Assembly (NCBI RefSeq): GCF_900129855.1
Contig: NZ_LT670819.1
Coordinates: 372,001 to 436,000 of the forward strand
DNA length: 64,000 nucleotides
Reading direction: 5' to 3'
Source of the DNA: Streptomyces sp. 3214.6
GTDB taxonomy: Bacteria; Actinomycetota; Actinomycetes; Streptomycetales; Streptomycetaceae
Under the pieces are notes generated by a model. That model worked only from the letters and a program-made list of their open reading frames with translations. It searched no databases and was not told the DNA's origin. Shown here piece by piece: positions 32,059 to 40,770 of the stretch. The position numbers and the translations under genes are program-made. Numbering within the stretch: the first letter of the stretch is position 1; every line of letters starts with the position of its first letter.

Positions 32059-33012
32059 ATGTCTCACATCAATGAGAGCGATGCGGGGGTCGCCGTGAAG
32101 TTGTCGAACCTGGATCTGAACCTCCTCGTGTCGCTCGACGTGTTGCTGGAGGAGCGTTCGGTGACGCGCGCCGCCGCTCGCCTCGGCTTGTCCCAGCCCG
32201 CCCTCTCGGGCGCGCTCGCCCGGTTGCGGCGGCACTTCGACGATCCGCTGCTCGTCCGGTCAGGCAATACGTCCGAGTTGAGCCCACTCGCCCAGGCCCT
32301 GCGGCTCCGCACGGCTCACGCACTGAAGGAGGTCGAGCGCGTGTTCGCCAGTGAGGCCGTGTTCGATCCGGCGACATCCACGCGGACCTTCACCCTGCAC
32401 GCCTCGGACTACGCCATGGCCGTGCTCGGTCCGCGGGTCGCACAGGTGCTCGAGGACCGGGCTCCCGGTGTCATGCTGCGGTTCGAGAATCACCCGAACA
32501 CCGTGACGGACAGCCCGACCGACTGGCTCCGCGGGATGGACGGCATGATCGTTCCACGCGGATACGTGTTCGACCTGCCGTCGAGCGACTTGTTCACCGA
32601 CGAATGGGTGTGCGTGGTCGATCAGGACAACGACGCCGTCGGTGCTGCCCTGACCATGACGGACGTCACCGAGCTGCCCTGGGTACTCACCCACCACGGA
32701 CCGACCCGCTTCCTCTCCGCCGTGCGGCAACTGGAGCAACTGGGAATCGAGCCCAGGGTCCAGGCGGTCGTCGAGAGCTTCCTCGCCCTGCCGTTCTACA
32801 TCGTCGGGACCCGTCGACTCGGACTCATTCAGCGTCACCTGGCCGACATACTGGCTGCCCGTCACCGACTCCGGGTGCTCGCATGTCCCTGGGACGTGGT
32901 GCCGGTGGTGCAGGCGCTCTGGTGGCATCCGCTGCAAACTCGCGAGCCGGGGCACGCGTGGCTGCGCTCGGTCCTCACCGACACGAGCCGGCACCTCGAC
33001 CGGCGGACGTGA
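32059..33012 (+). CDS. LysR-family transcriptional regulator (NodD-like branch)
   Basis: A 317-residue LysR protein. The N-terminal winged helix is LDLNLLVSLDVLLEERSVTRAAARLGLSQPALSGALARLR in frame, with DPLLVRSGNTSELSPLA after it as in NodD/SyrM-type members. The effector domain follows normally. A later GTG is an alternative start, but the ATG at 32059 fits. It lies 131 bp upstream of the small ORF/amidohydrolase unit on the same strand. That gap contains CATCAG...CTGATG inverted halves (about 33066-33094), a possible binding site. Confidence 0.9.
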   Translation: MSHINESDAGVAVKLSNLDLNLLVSLDVLLEERSVTRAAARLGLSQPALSGALARLRRHFDDPLLVRSGNTSELSPLAQALRLRTAHALKEVERVFASEAVFDPATSTRTFTLHASDYAMAVLGPRVAQVLEDRAPGVMLRFENHPNTVTDSPTDWLRGMDGMIVPRGYVFDLPSSDLFTDEWVCVVDQDNDAVGAALTMTDVTELPWVLTHHGPTRFLSAVRQLEQLGIEPRVQAVVESFLALPFYIVGTRRLGLIQRHLADILAARHRLRVLACPWDVVPVVQALWWHPLQTREPGHAWLRSVLTDTSRHLDRRT

Positions 33013-33143
33013 CGTTCCCGCCCGCCGCAGTGATCCCCGCGCGACATTCGTCTGCCTTATACAGGGCATCAGTCTTTTCAGCTTCCCTGATGTGGTCGGC
33101 CGGGCAGACAGTAGTGGCGTCACAGTAAACGGAAGGACCGCTC

Positions 33144-33305
33144 ATGGTTGCTCCTCTTGCTCTCGCCACGGTCGTAGACGCTCACGTGGAACGTCCCGCG
33201 CTGGTCGTCGATCTCCACTGGGGTCCCGACCGGCGGGACCTCTCCTGTCCCGGGCCGACCGTGCACACGCCACGGCAGGACTCCCCGATCGTGGAGCAGC
33301 CGTGA
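33144..33305 (+). CDS. 53-residue ORF coupled to the amidohydrolase gene
   Basis: The frame starts ATG with a strong GGAAGGA site 5-11 nt upstream and reads MVAPLALATVVDAHVERPAL, then DLHWGPDRRDLSCPG, ending SPIVEQP. Its TGA overlaps the GTG start of the amidohydrolase by 2 bp, the pattern of translational coupling. His and Cys residues are present, but no family is recognised. It may be a real small protein or a leader peptide that sets amidohydrolase translation. Confidence 0.5.
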   Translation: MVAPLALATVVDAHVERPALVVDLHWGPDRRDLSCPGPTVHTPRQDSPIVEQP

Positions 33306-34399
33306 ACACCCCGCAGACGCCCGCCCCGGGCAGGGACCTCGCGATCGACGTGCACGCCCACTGCTTCATCGCTGAGGTTGAGGCGCTGGTCGCCGACGAG
33401 CCGGGACTCGCCGAACTCCACGCGCTCGAGGCACGGCGCCACGGCGCGGAATCGATGACAGTTTCGGGGCAGATGGTCCGGGCGGCCATGCCCGCGCTGA
33501 CGACTGTGGAGCGGCGCCTGTCCGACATGGACGCGGCGGGCGTGGACGTGCAGGTCGTCTCGCCGTCCCCGTCGCACTACCACTACTGGGCGCACCCCGA
33601 TCTTGCGACCGAGGTGTGCCGAGCGGCGAACCGCGGTGTGGCGGCCGTCGTCGCCCAGGCTCCCGACCGGCTGGCGGGGTTCGGACTGGTCCCACTGCAG
33701 CATCCCGATCTGTGCGTCGCCGCTCTCGACGACGCTCTCGGTCTCGGTCTCAAGGGCGTCGAGATCTCCTCGTTCGCCCCCGGCGTCGAGCTGTCGGACG
33801 CACGGCTCGACCCGTTCTGGGCGCGGGCCGCCGAGACCGCCGCTGTGGTGTTCCTGCACCCTCTCGGCTGTTCGCTCGACGAGCGACTCGACCGGTTCTA
33901 CCTGGCCAACACGGTCGGACAACCGGTCGAGAACGCCGTCGCCCTCTCGCACCTGATCTTCGCGGGGGTCCTGGACCGGCACCCGAACCTGCGGGTGATC
34001 GCCGCGCACGGCGGCGGCTACCTGCCCACCTACCTCGGCCGCTCCGACCACGCCTGGCAGGTGCGCAGCGACGCCCAGCAGTGCGCCGAAGCACCCTCGG
34101 CGTACCTGCGCCGGATCTGGTTCGACTCGCTCGTCTACAGCCCGCAGGCGCTGCGCGCACTGGTCGCCGCCGTCGGCGCCGACCGGGTCGTGCTCGGCTC
34201 CGACCATCCGTTCGACATGGGCGTGCCCGATCCGCTTGCCCGCCTCGACGCCGCCGGACTGGACCCGGCCGACCGCGCCGCGATCGCCGGCGGCACCGCG
34301 CAGAAGCTGGGGCTGGTCCCCGGGTGTTCGAAGGATGAGCAGATGGGCAGGTCGGTTCCCGGCGGTTCCACCTCTGCTCTCTCCGGCAGGCGTTCATGA
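33302..34399 (+). CDS. Metal-dependent amidohydrolase (ACMSD/TIM-barrel decarboxylase-like)
   Basis: A 365-residue amidohydrolase-2 family protein. Metal ligands appear in DVHAHC near the start, VFLHPLGC, AAHGGGYLPTYLGR and GSDHPFDMG. This set is typical of 2-amino-3-carboxymuconate-6-semialdehyde decarboxylase and gamma-resorcylate decarboxylase relatives, which decarboxylate aromatic or ring-opened acids using zinc. I chose the GTG at 33302 because it is preceded by GGAG and overlaps the small ORF's stop. Its own stop overlaps the next gene's start (ATGA), so it forms a tight three-gene unit next to a LysR regulator. Confidence 0.88.
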   Translation: MNTPQTPAPGRDLAIDVHAHCFIAEVEALVADEPGLAELHALEARRHGAESMTVSGQMVRAAMPALTTVERRLSDMDAAGVDVQVVSPSPSHYHYWAHPDLATEVCRAANRGVAAVVAQAPDRLAGFGLVPLQHPDLCVAALDDALGLGLKGVEISSFAPGVELSDARLDPFWARAAETAAVVFLHPLGCSLDERLDRFYLANTVGQPVENAVALSHLIFAGVLDRHPNLRVIAAHGGGYLPTYLGRSDHAWQVRSDAQQCAEAPSAYLRRIWFDSLVYSPQALRALVAAVGADRVVLGSDHPFDMGVPDPLARLDAAGLDPADRAAIAGGTAQKLGLVPGCSKDEQMGRSVPGGSTSALSGRRS

Positions 34400-35232
34400 C
34401 CAAGACCAGCCAGGCGCGCCGTACCGGATACCCCTACGCCAAGGTGCCCGCGCTCACCGCGATCTTCTGGGTCGCCAAGTTGCTCACGACCGGTCTGGGG
34501 GAGTCGGCCTCGGATTTCATGTTTCTGGGCGGACACTGGATCACGCTGATCGTCACCGCTCTCGCGGTCGTCGGGGCTTTCGTGTGGCAATTCCGGACGT
34601 CCTGGTACCAGGCGGTCCCGTATTGGACCGCGGTCCTGGGCGTCGCTGTCTTCGGCACGGCCGAAGCCGATATTGTGACCTACATCGTCGGCGTGCCCCT
34701 GCCGCTGGTGACCGCCGGCTACGCCGCTGCCACCGCTGCTGTACTCGCACTCTGGTACCGGTCAGAAGGGACGCTCTCGGTTCACAGCATCACCACGCGG
34801 CGCTGCGAGACCTTCTACTGGCTGACCGTCATGTGCAGCTTCGCCCTGGGCACCGCGGCGGGTGACCTGACAGCCAGCACCCTGGGACTCGGCTTTGTGG
34901 GCTCGATGGCGTTGTTCGGCGTCGCCATCGTGGTTCCGTGGATCCTCCACCGCCGCGGAACCCTCCATTCGGTCACGGCTTTCTGGGCGGCATACGTCCT
35001 CACCCGGCCGCTGGGCGCCTCGGTGGCCGACTGGCTCCTCAAGCCCGTCCACGCCGACGGTGAAGGGGGCGGTGGGATCGGCCTCGGGTCAGGCGCGGTC
35101 ACCTTCGGAGGGCTCCTACTGTTCATGCTCCTGGTCGCCTATCTCGCGATCAAGCGCCCTGACGTGCAGGATCCGATCGAGAGTATCGACGCCCAGCGCG
35201 TGGCCTCTCCCGCCGAGACGCCGAACGCCTGA
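34396..35232 (+). CDS. COG4705-type integral membrane protein
   Basis: A 278-residue protein with about eight membrane segments in a repeated pattern: KVPALTAIFWVAKLLTTGLGESASDF near the start and ETFYWLTVMCSFALGTAAGD in the middle. These are the two halves of the uncharacterised COG4705 membrane family. The C-terminal tail is hydrophilic. Coupled by overlap to the amidohydrolase; it could import or export that enzyme's substrate, but this is a guess from position. Confidence 0.82.
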   Translation: MTKTSQARRTGYPYAKVPALTAIFWVAKLLTTGLGESASDFMFLGGHWITLIVTALAVVGAFVWQFRTSWYQAVPYWTAVLGVAVFGTAEADIVTYIVGVPLPLVTAGYAAATAAVLALWYRSEGTLSVHSITTRRCETFYWLTVMCSFALGTAAGDLTASTLGLGFVGSMALFGVAIVVPWILHRRGTLHSVTAFWAAYVLTRPLGASVADWLLKPVHADGEGGGGIGLGSGAVTFGGLLLFMLLVAYLAIKRPDVQDPIESIDAQRVASPAETPNA

Positions 35233-36087
35233 CCAGGGAAAGTGCGGGACCGGCCGACGCCGCCGCTCGTGGTCATGGCACCCATTGCCGACGTGATCCG
35301 GGCGTCGCCGGCCAGGAGCCTGCGGGACGCCGACCGCGTCGCGCGCCGCGGCGGCCGCATGCGCCCTCGCCGTCTCCGAAGTGAGAGACGCTCACTGAGC
35401 GCACGGCTCGGGGTCTTTCGCGACCGCGCCCCTGCTCTCACCGACGCTCCGGGGGATCGATGGAGTCAGCGGGAGGCCGGAGCCCTGCCGACTCCGGGGA
35501 CGTCTGCCTACGGTAGCCGCCAGGTGAAGTAGTCCGTCGAAGCGCAGCACGGCGTCCTCGTTGACCGCCTCGGAGCGGCTGTCGGTGCGCAGCAGGATGG
35601 CGCGGGCACCGGGCGCAGCGGGACCTGCTGACGCTTGCCCTGGCGGGCACGACGGGAGTTGGAGAACTTCTCGTACTCGCGCAGGGCATGGCGCAGAACC
35701 GCACAGTCGCTGGTCAAGCATGGTCTTGCGGAGCCGTCGGTGGACGGGAACACACCAACAAGCCCCCCTCCCAGCGTCATCAGGAGTAGGAGCAGGTCAC
35801 CGGAGAGCGAGCGTCGCCGGTCCACCGCGCACAGCGGGCGAAGGCGCTCGCGAACCCGGGCACCGTGCATCGCCCCATTGGCGTTCTTCACGAAGGGCAG
35901 GAACGCAACGACAACGGCTTCGTCGTCTTCCCGTCAGGCGGAGCCGTTCGTCCCCTGGTCTACTGCGATCGCGGTAGAGACAAGTGTCTGCGAACGCCCA
36001 ACGACGAGAGGCCGCAGCGATGCGAACGTGAGAGCGGGCCGGGATCGTCGGCCCGCTCACGTGGCGTATCCCTGGAAAGGCTCGTCG
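35233..36087. other. Long gene-poor stretch with an unidentified leftward remnant
   Basis: About 850 bp. A leftward reading from about 35890 to 35510 contains protein-like pieces, CAVLRHALREYEKFSNSRRA and, in another frame, AVNEDAVLRFDGLLHLAATV, suggesting a frameshifted remnant of a gene I cannot name. A small hairpin, AGTGAG...CTCACT (35380-35396), lies 148 bp after the membrane protein gene. The last 150 bp probably hold the promoter of the MMPL gene. Confidence 0.4.
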
Positions 36088-38268
36088 ATGTCCCCTCTCG
36101 CCCGCTGGTGCCACCGGCACCGGCTCGCCGTCGTCCTGGTCTGGGTGGGCCTGTTGATCGGTCTGGGGGCCGGGGTCGGTGCGGTCGGCAGCGCCTTCGG
36201 CAACAGCCCGACCTCTCAGAACACCGACTCGGCGAAGGCCACGGCCCTGTTGCGGCACGCCTCGAACAGCGCGGCGGGCAAGAGCGGCCGGGTCGTCTGG
36301 CAGCTGAAGGACGGCAAGGTCACCGAGCCCGCGGCCGAGCGGGCGATGACCGGCGCGCTGGGACGCATCGCCCACGCGCCGGGTGTCGCTTCCGTGACCA
36401 GCCCCTACGCGCCGAGCGGCAAGGCGCAGGTCAGCAAGGACGGGAAGACGGCCTACGCCACGGTCGCATTCGACCTTGACGTGGCCGACGCCCAGATCGA
36501 CCACGTCAAGGAACTCGCGACCGCCCCGGAGACGAAGAGCCTGCACATCGCGTTGAACGGGCAGGCGTTCACGGTCAACCCCGCCCCGAACGCGGTCGCC
36601 GACGCCATGGGCATCGTGCTCGCCTTCGTCGTGCTGCTGTTCGTCTTCCGCGCGGTGTGGGTGGCGGTGCTGCCCATCCTCACGGCGATCGTCGGCGTCG
36701 GCACCTCTGCAGTCGCTGTGATCCTGCTCAGCCACGTCATCACGCTGTCCGACACCACCCTGACCCTCGGCTCGCTGATCGGTCTCGGTGTGGGCATCGA
36801 CTACGCCCTGTTCATCGTCAACCGGCACCGCGCCAACCTGAAGGCGGGCATGGATACGACCGAGTCGGTCGCCAAGGCCCTCAACACCTCAGGCCGGGCG
36901 GTGGTGTTCGCCGGGCTGACCGTCGTCGTCGCGCTGCTCGGCATGCTCACCCTGAACGTCGGCATCATCAACGGAATGGCCATCGGCGCGGCCGTCACCG
37001 TCGTCCTGACCGTGCTGGCCGCCATCACCCTGCTGCCGGCGCTGCTCGGCATGATCGGACCCCGGGTCCTCAGCCGCCGCGAGCGCAGCGCCCCCGTCGG
37101 CGGCACGAGCGGGACCGGTCTGTGGGGCCGGTGGGCCACACGGGTCCAGACCCACCCCAAGGCCCTCGGTGCCATCGTGCTCGCCGTGCTGGCGGCGCTC
37201 GCGCTCCCGACCCTGTCGCTGCGTCTGGGCGCGGCCGACGACGGCAACCTGCCCACGACGTCGACGAACCGCCAGGCGTACGACATGATCGCGGACGGTT
37301 TCGGGCCCGGCTTCAACGGCCCGCTCGTCCTCGCCGTCCAGGCCCCCACCGTCGCCGACAAGGCGGCCGAGGCGAAGCTGGTCACCGCCCTTCAGCAGGT
37401 CGACGGGATCGCCAGTGCCGGCGCCGCTCCGATGAAGGAAGGGCAGACGGTCGGCGTGATCTCCGTCGTGCCGACGACCTCCCCGCAGGCGGCGGCCACC
37501 TCCGACCTGATCGGCCACCTGCGTGACGACGTGATCCCGTCGACAGAGCGGGGCACGTCGATGAAGGTCTACGTGGGTGGTCTCACCGCGAGCAACGACG
37601 ACTTCGCGTCGGTGCTGCTGGGCAAGCTGCCGGTGTTCGTGCTGGTGATCGCCGCGCTCGGGTTCCTGCTGCTGACCGTCGCCTTCCGCAGCCTGCTCAT
37701 CCCTGCCGTGGGCGCCGTCCTCAACATCCTCAGCATCGGGGTGGCCTTCGGCGCGATCGTCGTCGTCTTCCAGTACGGCTACGGCGCCTCGCTCCTCGGA
37801 CTCGGCGCCGCCGGACCGATCGAGTCGTTCGTACCGATCCTGGTCGTCGGCATCATGTTCGGCCTGTCCATGGACTACCAGGTCTTCCTGGTCAGCCGGA
37901 TGCGCGAGGAGTGGGCCCACACCGGCGGCAACCACCGGGCCGTGCGGGTCGGACAGGCCGAGACCGGCAAGGTGATCGTCGTCGCCGCCACCATCATGTT
38001 CTGCGTCTTCGGCTCCTTCGTGTTCGGCGGCATGCGGGTGATCTCCGAGTTCGGCGTGAGCCTGGCCGTGGCCGTCGCCGTGGACGCGCTGCTGATCCGG
38101 ATGATTTTCGTCCCGGCACTCATGCACCTGTGCGGACGGGCGAACTGGTGGCTGCCGCGTCGGCTGGACAAGGCACTGCCGCGGGTGTCCGTGGAGGGAC
38201 CGTCGGACGAACCGGAGCGGCAGCCGCACCCGGTGCGGGAGCCGCAGCCCGTCGGACCGGCCGACTGA
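36088..38268 (+). CDS. MMPL/RND-superfamily membrane exporter
   Basis: A 726-residue transporter. It has the MMPL layout: one membrane segment (AVVLVWVGLLIGLGAGVGAV), an extracytoplasmic loop of about 150 residues, five segments with GLGVGIDYALFIVNRHR, and then the same arrangement repeated with VVGIMFGLSMDYQVFLVSRMREE. The Asp-Tyr pairs in these motifs are the proton-relay residues. The tail is Pro/Glu-rich. I chose the ATG at 36088 because GGAAAGG precedes it; upstream in-frame sequence is non-coding. Directly followed by a two-component system that likely senses its substrate or envelope stress. Confidence 0.92.
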   Translation: MSPLARWCHRHRLAVVLVWVGLLIGLGAGVGAVGSAFGNSPTSQNTDSAKATALLRHASNSAAGKSGRVVWQLKDGKVTEPAAERAMTGALGRIAHAPGVASVTSPYAPSGKAQVSKDGKTAYATVAFDLDVADAQIDHVKELATAPETKSLHIALNGQAFTVNPAPNAVADAMGIVLAFVVLLFVFRAVWVAVLPILTAIVGVGTSAVAVILLSHVITLSDTTLTLGSLIGLGVGIDYALFIVNRHRANLKAGMDTTESVAKALNTSGRAVVFAGLTVVVALLGMLTLNVGIINGMAIGAAVTVVLTVLAAITLLPALLGMIGPRVLSRRERSAPVGGTSGTGLWGRWATRVQTHPKALGAIVLAVLAALALPTLSLRLGAADDGNLPTTSTNRQAYDMIADGFGPGFNGPLVLAVQAPTVADKAAEAKLVTALQQVDGIASAGAAPMKEGQTVGVISVVPTTSPQAAATSDLIGHLRDDVIPSTERGTSMKVYVGGLTASNDDFASVLLGKLPVFVLVIAALGFLLLTVAFRSLLIPAVGAVLNILSIGVAFGAIVVVFQYGYGASLLGLGAAGPIESFVPILVVGIMFGLSMDYQVFLVSRMREEWAHTGGNHRAVRVGQAETGKVIVVAATIMFCVFGSFVFGGMRVISEFGVSLAVAVAVDALLIRMIFVPALMHLCGRANWWLPRRLDKALPRVSVEGPSDEPERQPHPVREPQPVGPAD

Positions 38269-38344
38269 GACCGCCGTACTCGCGGGTCGGCGACAGGCTG
38301 GGGTGACCCGCCCGTCGTCGGCCCGCGCTTCGTACATTGAGGAA

Positions 38345-39523
38345 ATGCAGGTGACAGTAATGAGGCGGTGGCTGGCACACCATGCCCGGATCAGGGACGC
38401 GCTGCCCTCGGTGGCGGTGGTCCTCGTCGCCGTGGCCGCCTCGGCCGCGGGAACGTCCGGCTGGCACACTCCCCGGGCAACGTGGGTGGCGTGGACGGCA
38501 CTGTCCTGCGTCCCCCTGGTGTTCCGGAGCCGCTGGCCGCTGCCCGTCGTCGTACTCACCCTGGCGGTCGATCTGACCGGCATGGCCCTGGCCCCGGACC
38601 ACGCCTTCACTCCGGCGGCGAGCCTCGTCGCCCTGTACACACTCGCCACCCGCAACGACCGACGCACCGCCTGGATCACCGGCGTCACCGCCTCCATCGC
38701 GATCATGGGAGCCTACGACGCCACCCATCAGGGGCCGCTCCTGGTGGGTACGAGTCTGCTGCGCTTCGACTTCGCCATCGCGGCGACCGCCCTGGGCGAC
38801 GCCGTCCGCAGCCGCCGCCGGCACCTCGCACAGGTCGAAGCGCGCGCGGAAAGCGCCGAGCGCACCAGGGAGGAGGAGGCCCGGCGCCGCGTCACCGAGG
38901 AACGCGTGCGCATCGCCCGCGAACTCCACGATGTCGTCGCCCACCACATCACCCTGGTCAACGCCCAGGCAGGCGTGGCCCATCACCTCATGCGCACCGA
39001 CCCGGACCGGGCTTACGAGGCGCTGGCCCACATCAAGGACAACAGTCGGGCCGCCCTCGACGAACTGCGGGCCACCGTCGGCCTGCTGCGCCAGTCCGAC
39101 GACGCACCCGGCTCCCGGGCCCCCATTCCCCGCCTGGCCGACCTCGACGCCCTGGTCAGCGGTGTCCGCAGCGGGGGTCTGTGCGTGTCGCTGTCACGCA
39201 CGGGTGTCCCCAGGCCGCTGGCACCCTCCACCGAACTGACGGCCTACCGCATCATCCAGGAAGCCCTCACCAACACCCACAAACACGCCCGCGCGGCACA
39301 CGCCGAGGTGGCCCTGGAGTACGGTGTCACGGCCCTGCGCGTCACCATCACGGACGACGGTCCGCCGCACGCGCCCAAGAGGCTCGGCACCGGTCACGGC
39401 CTGATCGGCATGCGCGAACGCGCCGCCGCCGTCGGCGGCACCGTCACCACCGGACCACGGCCCGAGGGCGGCTTCCGGGTCGTCGCCGAACTGCCCCTCT
39501 CCCTCACCCCTGCGCCCGCGTGA
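38345..39523 (+). CDS. NarL-type sensor histidine kinase (HisKA_3)
   Basis: A 392-residue membrane kinase. Four or five hydrophobic segments (about 20-150) precede a coiled coil and the phospho-acceptor motif RIARELHDVVAHHITLV. The ATPase domain has EALTNTHKHARAAHAEV and TDDGPPHAPKRLGTGHGLIGMRER. Starts at 38303 and 38360 are also possible. TACATT ends 7 bp before the ATG at 38345, so a leaderless transcript is conceivable. It pairs with the response regulator 31 bp downstream. Confidence 0.9.
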   Translation: MQVTVMRRWLAHHARIRDALPSVAVVLVAVAASAAGTSGWHTPRATWVAWTALSCVPLVFRSRWPLPVVVLTLAVDLTGMALAPDHAFTPAASLVALYTLATRNDRRTAWITGVTASIAIMGAYDATHQGPLLVGTSLLRFDFAIAATALGDAVRSRRRHLAQVEARAESAERTREEEARRRVTEERVRIARELHDVVAHHITLVNAQAGVAHHLMRTDPDRAYEALAHIKDNSRAALDELRATVGLLRQSDDAPGSRAPIPRLADLDALVSGVRSGGLCVSLSRTGVPRPLAPSTELTAYRIIQEALTNTHKHARAAHAEVALEYGVTALRVTITDDGPPHAPKRLGTGHGLIGMRERAAAVGGTVTTGPRPEGGFRVVAELPLSLTPAPA

Positions 39524-39554
39524 CCGGCCTAAAGAACTCAAGGAAACACCGCCC

Positions 39555-40232
39555 ATGACGATTCGCGTCCTGCTCGCCGACGACCAGGCCCTCCTGCGCG
39601 GCACCTTCCGGCTGCTCATCGACGCGCAACCCGACATGGAGGTCGTCGCGGAGGCGTCCAACGGCCACGAAGCCGTACAACTGGCCCGTTCCGAGCGGGC
39701 CGACATCGTGGTGATGGACATCCGCATGCCCGAGGTCGACGGCATCGAGGCCACCCGGCTCATCGGGCAGAACGAGGACCTGGCGGGCGTGAAAGTGCTC
39801 GTCCTCACCACCTTCGAGGTCGACGAGTTCGTCGTCGAAGCACTCCGGGCAGGTGCCAGCGGCTTCCTCGGCAAAGGCATCGAACCCGCCCAACTACTCG
39901 ACGCCATCCGGCTGGTCGCGGCGGACGAGGCACTGCTCTCCCCCGTCGCGACGAAGAAACTGATCGCCCGGTTCCTCACCCAGCCGTCCCCCGGCTCGCT
40001 CGCCGACCCCCACCGCCTGGCCACCCTCACACCGCGGGAGCGCGAGGTGATGACCCTCATCGCCACGGGCCTGTCCAACGGCGAGATCGCCGAACGCCTC
40101 TTCGTCACCCCCGTCACCGTCAAGACGCACGCCAACCGCGCCATGGCCAAACTCGGCGCCCGCGACCGCGCCCAACTCGTCGTCATTGCCTATGAAAGCG
40201 GCCTGGTCCGCGCCGGAGAGACCCAACCCTGA
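39555..40232 (+). CDS. NarL/LuxR-type response regulator
   Basis: A 225-residue regulator. The receiver domain has the acidic pocket LLADDQALL, the phospho-acceptor in IVVMDIRMPEVDGIEA, and the switch residues TTFEVDEF and KG. The C-terminal LuxR helix-turn-helix is LTPREREVMTLIATGLSNGEIAERLFVTPVTVKTH in frame. It forms a two-component system with the kinase before it; the MMPL exporter gene is the likely target. A striking palindrome lies 82 bp downstream. Confidence 0.93.
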   Translation: MTIRVLLADDQALLRGTFRLLIDAQPDMEVVAEASNGHEAVQLARSERADIVVMDIRMPEVDGIEATRLIGQNEDLAGVKVLVLTTFEVDEFVVEALRAGASGFLGKGIEPAQLLDAIRLVAADEALLSPVATKKLIARFLTQPSPGSLADPHRLATLTPREREVMTLIATGLSNGEIAERLFVTPVTVKTHANRAMAKLGARDRAQLVVIAYESGLVRAGETQP

Positions 40233-40313
40233 ACCGGGTTCGATGCCCGGCGCCCGCTCTGCGGGGCGTCGGTGACGCCTTCGACGGCGTCCTGGACCGG
40301 GTCCTCGTTCTCG

Positions 40314-40349
40314 ATGTCGACCGATGCCGACGTCGGCATCGGTCGACAT
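40314..40349. terminator. 36-bp perfect palindrome after the two-component operon
   Basis: The left half ATGTCGACCGATGCCGAC (40314-40331) is followed with no spacer by its exact reverse complement (40332-40349). As RNA it would fold to a long hairpin and may end the response-regulator transcript. The absence of any loop bases is unusual for a terminator, so a protein-binding or recombination site is possible. Confidence 0.5.
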
Positions 40350-40713
40350 ACGGCACGATTTCTGTCAACGGACGGGGGTGGATCTGATTCCGGACGCGGG
40401 AAGGCCGCTCGCCGCATCCGGAACCGGGGATGGGGCGGTCAGCGCAACGCCGCGTGGCCGGTGAGGGCCTGACCGACGACCAGGGGTGCATCTCGCTAAC
40501 TGAGCTGGAGCGCGTCCAGGACCGCCCGCCACTCAGCGAAGGCACATACCTGACAGCCATCAAGACGGCGTCCGCCAGAGGGTAGCGCCGCGTTGAACCG
40601 GTCCCCCTTGGCCGACCAGACTCCTCAACTACCTCGCATCCCCCTACAGCGGCCCCGCCCGAACCGTCCTGCCGCCGCAGATCGTGGAGAGCATTGAGAC
40701 GGCATCGGCAGCC
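40350..40713. other. Gene-free flank of the IS element with a possible gene tail
   Basis: Mostly featureless. Rightward, about 40617-40716 reads LLNYLASPYSGPARTVLPPQ and IVESIETASAA, ending at the TAA formed by the IS tip. Another frame before it reads LTELERVQDRPPLSEGTYLT. These could be pieces of a broken gene interrupted near the IS insertion. No family recognised. Confidence 0.35.
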
Positions 40714-40742
40714 TAACGACCTCGTGCACGGTTGGCCGTGGC
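40714..40742 (+). repeat. IS left terminal inverted repeat
   Basis: 29 bp starting TAACGACCTCG, with no mismatch to the right copy. Confidence 0.88.
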
Positions 40743-40770
40743 ACGTCGAGGTGTGCGGCGTTGTCGGTGT

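Noticed and set aside
38282-38311. Terminator GCGGGTC...GACCCGC after the MMPL gene
   Set aside because: The 7-bp arms are separated by 16 bp and sit just before the kinase start. It is too weak to call a terminator and could be chance in GC-rich DNA.
36889-38706. A 605-codon leftward frame opposite the MMPL gene
   Set aside because: It is antisense to clear membrane-transporter motifs and rich in His/Asp/Gly/Arg without any family pattern.
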